From contig USGM01000092.1 of assembly GCA_900554205.1 (NCBI GenBank), positions 1 through 13,741 on the forward strand: 13,741 nt of DNA, written 5' to 3'. The position numbers and the translations under genes were made by a program. The notes under the pieces are model-generated. The model searched no databases and was not told where the DNA came from. It worked only from the letters and a program-made list of their open reading frames with translations. Positions 1 through 5,656 of the stretch are shown here, piece after piece (position 1 is the stretch's first letter; every line of letters begins with the position of its first letter). This DNA is from an uncultured Lachnospiraceae bacterium. Lineage in GTDB: Bacteria > Bacillota > Clostridia > Lachnospirales > Lachnospiraceae.

Positions 1-1131
1 ATCTTCCAGCAGACGCCGGGGACGGAATCCCCCGCCGAGATGAACACCTATTTCCCCGACAGCAAGGCGCTGTGGATGGCGGAGAATTGCAGCGGAACCA
101 TGCACAATCTCTATACGCTGCGCGGCGCGGAGGTGCGGGACGCGAACGGCTGGGCGCGTTACATCACCGAGGCGCAGTCGCTCTTCCCCGACGCCGAGGT
201 CGTCTTTCAGGCGCACAACTGGCCGCATTGGGGTAAAGAGAACGTCAGCGAATATCTGACCAACACGGCGGCGGTCTACAAGTTCATCCACGACCAGACC
301 CTTTTGTACATCAACGAGGGCTACACCTCCACAGAGATCGCCGCCATGATCCGGCTGCCGGAGGACTTGGAGCGGGTATGGTATACCCGGCAGTATTACG
401 GCACGCTGAAGCACAATGTCAAGGCGGTCTATCAGAAATACATGGGCTGGTACGACGCAAACCCGATCCATCTGGACGAGCTGGAGCCGAGCGAATATGC
501 CAAAAAGCTCGTGGCGTACCTCGGTGACACCGGCAGGGTGCTTGAGATGGCGCGCGCCGATTATGAAAAGGGCGAGTATCAGTGGGTCGCGCAGATCACG
601 AACACGCTGGTATTTGCCGACCCGGAAAACCGGGATGCCCGCTGCCTGTGCGCGGACGCGCTGGAGCAGCTTGGGTATCAGGCGGAGTCCGGCGCATGGA
701 GAAACGCTTACCTCGTGGCGGCCTTTGAGCTGCGAAACGGCACCGGGCAGTACCCGAAGGCGGCACGGCTCGGCGTCGGCACCACTGCGCAGGGCATGGA
801 CGCACAGACCATGCTGGATTATATGGGTATCGTCATGGATACGGAAAGGCTCCAAGACCGCTCCTTCACCATAAACCTCAAGCTGACGGACGGCGACGAT
901 TATCTGCTCAAGATCCACCACGGCGTGCTCCTGTACTATAAGGATGCACTTTCGGACGACGCCGACCTGACGCTCTCTACCCCCCGACTCGGGATCCTTG
1001 CCATAACGAGCGGAAACCAGGAGAATATCGAAAAACTCATCACCGTTGAAAAGGGTGATGCGGCGTTGTTCCAGACGCTTTGCGACAGCATGGCGGCATT
1101 CGACCTGTATTTCAACATCATCGAGCCGTAA
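1..1131 (+). CDS. Alkyl sulfatase, C-terminal part (metallo-beta-lactamase superfamily), 5' truncated by window edge
   Basis: The reading frame is open from base 1 (IFQQTPGTESPAEM...) to a TAA at 1129-1131, so the start lies outside the window and the first internal ATG at 40 is not the true start. About 376 residues are visible; the family is usually 620-660. The text matches linear alkyl sulfatases of the SdsA1/YjcS/BDS1 type: TPGTE-PAEMN, MAENC, HNLYTLRGAEVRDA, HNWPHWG, LHDQTL-like FIHDQTLLYINEGYT, YYGTLKHNVKAVYQKYMGW and ALEQLGYQAES. The two Glu (in GTE and AEN) and the His before NWP correspond to zinc-site residues of SdsA1 by recalled alignment. The HxHxDH motif of the beta-lactamase fold must lie upstream. 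After the dimerisation domain, the last ~120 residues look like the SCP2-like domain that binds the alkyl chain. Family role: hydrolysis of primary alkyl sulfates such as dodecyl sulfate to alcohol and sulfate. Signal peptide and location cannot be judged without the N-terminus. It is probably cotranscribed with the lipoprotein gene 57 bases downstream. Confidence 0.93.
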   Translation: MFQQTPGTESPAEMNTYFPDSKALWMAENCSGTMHNLYTLRGAEVRDANGWARYITEAQSLFPDAEVVFQAHNWPHWGKENVSEYLTNTAAVYKFIHDQTLLYINEGYTSTEIAAMIRLPEDLERVWYTRQYYGTLKHNVKAVYQKYMGWYDANPIHLDELEPSEYAKKLVAYLGDTGRVLEMARADYEKGEYQWVAQITNTLVFADPENRDARCLCADALEQLGYQAESGAWRNAYLVAAFELRNGTGQYPKAARLGVGTTAQGMDAQTMLDYMGIVMDTERLQDRSFTINLKLTDGDDYLLKIHHGVLLYYKDALSDDADLTLSTPRLGILAITSGNQENIEKLITVEKGDAALFQTLCDSMAAFDLYFNIIEP

Positions 1132-1188
1132 TGCGACCGGGCAGGAAACCCGACCGTCGATCGATCTGTTCTGTATAAGGAGGATATT

Positions 1189-2559
1189 ATGAAGAAAATC
1201 GCAACACTGCTGCTCTGTATTGCCACGCTGCTGTCCGGCTGCGCGGGGACTGCCAAGCCGGAGGATGCTTTGCCTGCCGGAGATGTGTGGGAAACCATCG
1301 AGGAGGCGTACATTTACGCATTCCCGCTGGTGCTGATGGACGCGACGATGACCTCCGCAACGAATACGGAGGAGCCCGTCCCCGGCAAGGCGCCTGTCAA
1401 TCAGTTCATGCACGGCGTGGCGCTTGCCAACGCGCAGTTCAAAAATGTGGTAAGCCCGAATGTGGACACCATCTACTCACAGGTGTGGTACGACCTGAGC
1501 GAGGAGCCGATGGTCTATGTGCTGCCGGAAACGGATCGCTTCTGCAAGGTGCAGGTGCTTGACGCATGGACAAACACCGCCGCTGTCCTCGACCGTGCCG
1601 GAGCCTATGCGATCACGCGCGCAAATTGGAGCGGCGACCTGCCGGAGGACGTGACCCGCATCGATGTTCCTACCGCTATGGCGTGGTCCATCACCAGAAC
1701 CGTGCTCTCCGGCGAGGCGGATCTTCCGAATGTCTATGCCATTCAGGCGGGCATGAAGCTCCTGCCGCTGTCCGCCTACCTGAGCGGAGAGGCATATCAG
1801 CCTCCGAAGGGGAGCTGTCAGGAGGAAAATAACTATGTCCCTGTCAACAAGGTCCTCTCGCTGGACCCGGTCACATTCTTCAGCAAGGCAAACGCGCTGA
1901 TGGAAAGCAATCCGCCGTCCGCTGCCGACGCAGAGCTGCTGGAAAAGCTCGCGGCAGTCGGCGTTGGCCCCGGTATGAAATTTGACGCAGCCGTTCTGAC
2001 CGGGGATGTGCAGACAAGCTGGCAGGAGATGCTTCAGGGTCTTCGGCCGAAGCTTGCGGCAGAGGGCATGAAGTACTCCAACAAGCTGGGACAGTGGAGC
2101 TATTTCGGCGCGCCGATCGGGGATTTCGGTACGGAATATGCCTACCGTGCGCTGGTGGCGATCGCCGGGCTTGGGGCAAATACCGTGGAGATCGCCCTGT
2201 ATCCCAAGACGGATAAGGACGCTGACGGGAATCCCCTGACGGGCGAGAAGTCCTATCTGCTCCACTTTGAGAGCGATCCGCAGGTTCTTGATGGCGGCTT
2301 CTGGTCGGTTACCGCATACGGCGATGACGATTTCCTCATCGACAACCCCATCGACCGCTACTGCATCAACGACCGCTCGGGGCTGAAGCGGAATGACGAC
2401 GGCTCTGTGGATGTGATCTTGTCGAAGGACGCGCCGGCAGACACGACGAACTGGCTCCCGGTCGCGGACGGTGGCTTCCACCTCTTTATGCGTATCTATA
2501 CGCCGGATATGGAGGCGCTCAAGACCTGGACGGCGCCGACCATCACGGCGATCGACTAA
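1189..2559 (+). CDS. DUF1254/DUF1214 domain lipoprotein
   Basis: This 456-residue protein starts at the ATG at 1189, behind a near-perfect ribosome site (AAGGAGG, 1177-1183). The N-terminus is a lipoprotein signal: two Lys, a hydrophobic stretch, then LLSGC with Cys18 as the lipidated residue. A DUF1254 domain follows at about residues 38-160, with AYIYAFPLVLMDATM, a Phe-Met-His motif, VVSPNVDTIYSQVWYDLS and YVLPETD. A DUF1214 domain occupies about residues 315-450, with YRALVAIAGLGAN, GGFWSVTAYGDDDFLIDNPIDRY and the C-terminal NWLPVADGGFHLFMRIYTP. This two-domain layout is the usual one for the family. Its biochemical function is not established; homologues are often exported. Anchored outside the membrane and placed after an alkyl sulfatase, it could take part in handling surfactant or its products, but that is inference from position only. 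The gene ends 37 bases before a strong terminator. Confidence 0.9.
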   Translation: MKKIATLLLCIATLLSGCAGTAKPEDALPAGDVWETIEEAYIYAFPLVLMDATMTSATNTEEPVPGKAPVNQFMHGVALANAQFKNVVSPNVDTIYSQVWYDLSEEPMVYVLPETDRFCKVQVLDAWTNTAAVLDRAGAYAITRANWSGDLPEDVTRIDVPTAMAWSITRTVLSGEADLPNVYAIQAGMKLLPLSAYLSGEAYQPPKGSCQEENNYVPVNKVLSLDPVTFFSKANALMESNPPSAADAELLEKLAAVGVGPGMKFDAAVLTGDVQTSWQEMLQGLRPKLAAEGMKYSNKLGQWSYFGAPIGDFGTEYAYRALVAIAGLGANTVEIALYPKTDKDADGNPLTGEKSYLLHFESDPQVLDGGFWSVTAYGDDDFLIDNPIDRYCINDRSGLKRNDDGSVDVILSKDAPADTTNWLPVADGGFHLFMRIYTPDMEALKTWTAPTITAID

Positions 2560-2596
2560 AGGAATCCTCGTTTGAAAGCCACCCTTTCATAGACAC

Positions 2597-2634
2597 AAAA
2601 GCTGCCGGGGAGCGCAACTCCCCGGCAGCTTTTT
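2597..2634 (+). terminator. Rho-independent terminator, possibly bidirectional
   Basis: A perfect 16-bp stem (AAAAGCTGCCGGGGAG against CTCCCCGGCAGCTTTT) closes a 5-base loop (CGCAA) and runs into a T tract. It lies 37 bases after the stop of the DUF1254 gene and ends the plus-strand pair. Because the stem begins with AAAA, the reverse strand also reads hairpin plus TTTT, so it could also stop transcripts arriving from the minus-strand side. Confidence 0.93.
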
Positions 2635-2722
2635 CTCGCTTTCCGCTTTTGAAGCATAGTCTTGTGTCGCATCAGAGTGACGCTCTATCCCCTGCGCAGC
2701 GGTTTAGTCTAAGAATCCGCGC

Positions 2723-3028
2723 TTACAGGTATTTCTCCCTCAGGTATTCCGCTTTCTGCTTGGTGATCGACCGATCCCATTGGCAGTCGTTGATGCTGCT
2801 GTAGAGCTCTCCCCACAGGCAATCGAGGCAGGACACATCTCCCCGCAGCTCGCGCTTGTATTCCTCCAGCGCGTGCAGCAATGACGCCGGAGATCCGGCA
2901 GTCGTTTGTTCGGTGGAATTCCCCACATAGAACTCCGCCATGTCATCCAGTCTCAGACAGGCCAGCCGGCGGTGCTCTGAGTGCCGATTCCCGCAGCCGC
3001 AATCGATATCGATGATATTATTCTCATG
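2723..3028 (-). pseudogene. Remnant: metallophosphoesterase C-terminal tail running into an unrecognised small protein tail
   Basis: The minus-strand frame is open from just after a TAG at 3029-3031 to a TAA at 2723-2725. Before the first ATG (2941) the frame reads HENNIIDIDCGCG, then RRLACLRLDDMAEFYVGN. That is the typical ending of Firmicute Ser/Thr-phosphatase-like metallophosphoesterases (IDIDCGC...LACLRLDD..EFYV). The catalytic core and any start upstream of the TAG are missing; the frame before the TAG (PPRRGF) does not look like the family. Downstream of the tail the frame continues for about 65 residues (SLLHALEEYKRELRGDVSCLDCLWGELYSS...AEYLREKYL) into a helical, Cys-containing segment that I do not recognise. 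The ATG at 2941 would give a 72-residue protein but has only a weak GGA before it. I read this as a decayed or rearranged gene end. Expression of the 72-residue ORF cannot be excluded. Confidence 0.55.
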
Positions 3029-3031
3029 CTA

Positions 3032-3260
3032 AAATCCCCGGCGAGGCGGCTTTTCGCTGTCTGTGGGCAATTATGTGGTCAAAGGGGTGCGGCGCAGAGA
3101 GGAAGTCCCGGTTCTGTGCTGTAATTGCCCCTGTTTGCGGCATATTTGGCAATATGCAGGGGGAATAATCCACAGAAATCACGGGTGTTTTCAGTTGCGC
3201 TGGCAGTTACAAACATCAGAACCGCTAAAAGTCGTGGAATTGTTGTTTCGGCATAAAACA
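3032..3260. other. Intergenic stretch without recognisable genes
   Basis: This lies between the phosphoesterase remnant and the stop of the secreted amylase gene. On the minus strand it would be the amylase 3' region, but I see no stem followed by a T run, so no clear terminator for the operon. Short ORFs here show no family resemblance and no ribosome site. Loss of the phosphoesterase 5' part beside it suggests a rearrangement scar. Confidence 0.4.
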
Positions 3261-5501
3261 CTAGTTGCTGCCCCAAGTATATACTGGAGTATCTGCAGTT
3301 CCCGTCAGACTGCTCGAAGAGGTAAAGGCTCTGTTTGGTGATTGCTCCCAGGTGACATTCCCATTGGCGTCCTTCTTGATAAACTTAAAAGAGAACGTCG
3401 TTCCGGCAGGCACACTTACATGAAGAAACCACTCTGGATAATTCGGACACATCATGGCCTCGGTGCATTTGTTCGTGTCCCAACTGCCCAGTTCTGGAAT
3501 GGAACCAACAATGTGAATCGTTTCTCCGTAATTTGTGCTCGCGTTAACATGGAAGATCACCTGATTGGGATCCCCGGACAGAACAGTGTATTTGAATCCA
3601 TTGCTAACATTAGAACCTTTTGTTACGGTAATGGTGTTTTCGCCCACTGTGGCACTGCCGGGAACAAGCACCTCAATCAATGTGTCAGATGAGGACACCA
3701 CCGTGGCAACTGCTGAACCAAACTTGACCGTAGGGGTACCACCTAAGCCGCGTCCGTAAATATAGACAGTATTACCGGCTCTGCCCATCGTTGAGATTAC
3801 ATCTCCGATACAGGGAATACCAGGATCCATCACAGGATTGTGCGACCACACGCAAACTTCACCGCCAGTAAGAGTAAAACTTGGAATGGTGCCATTGTTT
3901 ACAGTTATGCCTTCACCATAGAGTAGCCCATTTAAGACATCGCTGTAAGTACCATTGGGGAGAGAAGTAACCAGAGAAGGGATCGTATAAGCTTGGGTTG
4001 GATGCCGATTGATGGCAACAACGACTTGTTTGCTGAAAAACTGTCTGGAGTAGACAATCACATCTGCAGAAGAATAGAGTATCTGAGTGGTTCCATATGC
4101 CAGTGCATCATTCTCTTGCCGTAAATCAGACAGCGCTTTGATCAACTGTGTGGCTGTTGTTTGCCCGAAATTGGATACAGCCCCCATGTAGATACGCCCG
4201 GCTCCGCTGTCCGCTGCGCTGAGGTATTGCTCTGTACCGTAGTAAATGTTAGGAATGCCGCGACATGTCATCAAGGCGGCAATCGCAGCATGGTAGGGCC
4301 TGTCATCTTGCTGAATGAATCGGAAACGTGTCACATCGTGATTGTCAATAAAGGTCACTGCTTGGTTTTCATAGGTATAATCGTTCGCAGTGTATACAAG
4401 CATCTCAGCGAAAGCCGTCATGTTTTGTGAGAAGTTTCCAAATGTACTATCTACTGTATTGTAGAACTCAAAATCAAGATCATTTACACCGGTTCTGTCT
4501 GGAAAACTGGCATATTCTGAGTATTTGCTATCTGGCTTACCAATAAAGAACTCACCAAAGTGGGTTAGCGGGCCACTTACAGAATCGACAGCGTCTTTTG
4601 CGTTTTTCACAAATGCAGGATTCATGTGCAGTGTCGCATCGTGACGTATGCCACTAATGCCTTTAGATGCCCAAAACTTCATTGCCTCCTCTAAATATGC
4701 TGCGACCTGTGCATTTTCCTGAGAGTAGTCTGCTAGATTTGCCAGTTCTTTAAAGCGGTAACCAAAGGTAGAGTTGTCGGTTCCGCGGTCACCAAGATGG
4801 TGGAACCAGCCGTTTGTATCATTGTTAGGATCTGCAACTAGGTTTTCAAGTTGCCCATCGTTGTTGTAGTCGATTGGATCGCCGTTACTATCAAATGTGT
4901 AGATTCCATTCGCGTCCTTATCTGGCTCATAGAGGCGTCCGTCATATCGGCTGTCGCTAGAATGGTTGGAAACAAAGTCAATTACCAACTTAATTCCTGC
5001 ACCTGTCAGCGCATTCTTCATGTCCGTGAAATCGGCCATTGTACCATAGTGCTTATTGGTTGCAAAGTAGTTTCTGGCGTGATATCCATGATAGCTAGTC
5101 CAACCGTCGTCGGTAACGGTATCTCGGTTTTCATAAGGAGCTGAAATCCATACAGCTGTAATGCCCATACTCTTCAAATATGGGATCTTGTCAATGATTC
5201 CCTTCCAGTCTCCACCCTGATATAGCCTGATGTCGGTACCAGTTCCGTCAAAAAGACTTGGATTGAAGCCGCTGGGGATGTTGTTGGATGTGTCTCCATC
5301 ATAAAACCTGTCTGTAATGATCTGATAAATTACATCCTTAGATGTTACCGGACCAAGATAATCGTTGCTGAGCGTGCTTGTGTTTTGTGAATATGGCGTA
5401 TGCACTGCGGCATCTGCCGAGGCGCTCGCAGAAGACACCTTTACCGAGACGAGCATTGCGACAACCATAACAACGGCGAGAATACGTTTTGCTTTTTTCA
5501 T
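3261..5501 (-). CDS. Secreted GH13 amylase with CGTase-type architecture (GH13, C, IPT/TIG, CBM20)
   Basis: I chose the ATG at 5501 (MKKAKRILAV...), giving 746 residues, because AAAGGAG sits 6 bases before it and a signal peptide follows directly (hydrophobic to about residue 20, then SSASASA). The frame upstream to 5579 is not signal-like. Domains: GH13 barrel about 50-430, C domain to about 555, IPT/TIG about 560-640 (GDVISTMGRAGNTVYIYGRGLGG), CBM20 starch-binding about 645-746 (VIFHVNAS, GSIPELGSWD, YPEWFLHVSVPAGT, EFKFIKK-like SFKFIKK). Catalytic residues: nucleophile D288 (GIRHDATLHM), acid E317 (HFGEFFIG), stabiliser D389 (FIDNHDVTRF). The order and length match CGTases and maltogenic amylases (GH13_2). 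By hand alignment, the central Tyr/Phe of CGTases (Tyr195 numbering) is Ala254 (ELANLADYS) and the conserved Lys of region II (KH) is Leu291. I therefore expect a hydrolase or transglycosylase making linear maltooligosaccharides rather than an efficient cyclodextrin former. Its GC is clearly lower than that of the flanking genes. It is the last gene of the minus-strand cluster, 155 bases after the GH31 gene. Confidence 0.93.
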   Translation of the reverse strand: MKKAKRILAVVMVVAMLVSVKVSSASASADAAVHTPYSQNTSTLSNDYLGPVTSKDVIYQIITDRFYDGDTSNNIPSGFNPSLFDGTGTDIRLYQGGDWKGIIDKIPYLKSMGITAVWISAPYENRDTVTDDGWTSYHGYHARNYFATNKHYGTMADFTDMKNALTGAGIKLVIDFVSNHSSDSRYDGRLYEPDKDANGIYTFDSNGDPIDYNNDGQLENLVADPNNDTNGWFHHLGDRGTDNSTFGYRFKELANLADYSQENAQVAAYLEEAMKFWASKGISGIRHDATLHMNPAFVKNAKDAVDSVSGPLTHFGEFFIGKPDSKYSEYASFPDRTGVNDLDFEFYNTVDSTFGNFSQNMTAFAEMLVYTANDYTYENQAVTFIDNHDVTRFRFIQQDDRPYHAAIAALMTCRGIPNIYYGTEQYLSAADSGAGRIYMGAVSNFGQTTATQLIKALSDLRQENDALAYGTTQILYSSADVIVYSRQFFSKQVVVAINRHPTQAYTIPSLVTSLPNGTYSDVLNGLLYGEGITVNNGTIPSFTLTGGEVCVWSHNPVMDPGIPCIGDVISTMGRAGNTVYIYGRGLGGTPTVKFGSAVATVVSSSDTLIEVLVPGSATVGENTITVTKGSNVSNGFKYTVLSGDPNQVIFHVNASTNYGETIHIVGSIPELGSWDTNKCTEAMMCPNYPEWFLHVSVPAGTTFSFKFIKKDANGNVTWEQSPNRAFTSSSSLTGTADTPVYTWGSN

Positions 5502-5526
5502 ACTGAGCTCCTTTCTGTGTTTCGGT

Positions 5527-5549
5527 GGAGATGTGTACATGTGATCTCC
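5527..5549 (-). promoter_or_regulatory. Inverted repeat in the amylase leader
   Basis: GGAGAT and ATCTCC form perfect 6-base arms around an 11-base centre containing TGTACA, 26 bases upstream of the amylase start and just before its ribosome site. It could be a small hairpin or a protein-binding site. There is no experimental or family support, and short arms like this arise by chance. Confidence 0.25.
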
Positions 5550-5563
5550 CATATACCAAAGAA

Positions 5564-5592
5564 AGCCGTGCGAGAACACTTAAGCGGCTCGC
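5564..5592 (-). promoter_or_regulatory. Interlocking inverted repeats between the GH31 and amylase genes
   Basis: On the minus strand GCGAG (5588-5592) can pair with CTCGC (5570-5574). The overlapping AGCCG (5585-5589) can instead pair with CGGCT (5564-5568), which is followed by TTTCTTT. The two stems share bases and exclude one another. The second is a weak terminator-like hairpin. This could be partial termination after the GH31 gene or an attenuator before the amylase gene. Each stem is only 5 bp, so support is weak. Confidence 0.25.
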
Positions 5593-5656
5593 GGGTATTA
5601 GGACAGTCGAAGACCCAAGGCGGAATGCTTGCTGGGAAAAATGATTGACGCACAAA

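Noticed and set aside
1132..1188. Small CGGG/CCCG inverted repeat between the sulfatase and lipoprotein genes
   Set aside because: The stem is only 4 bp with no T run, so it is neither a terminator nor a convincing regulatory element.
1477..2481. Long minus-strand ORF (334 codons) opposite the DUF1254 gene
   Set aside because: It is Arg/His/Val-rich with no family resemblance, and is fully covered by the lipoprotein gene on the other strand; long antisense frames are expected in GC-rich genes.
3063..3341. Plus-strand ORF (92 codons) between the remnant and the amylase
   Set aside because: It has no ribosome site or recognisable family and runs into the antisense of the amylase 3' end.
5502..5579. 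Extended N-terminus of the amylase from the ATG at 5579
   Set aside because: The extra 26 residues are not signal-like and would bury the signal peptide; the ATG at 5501 has AAAGGAG at ideal spacing followed directly by a typical signal sequence.
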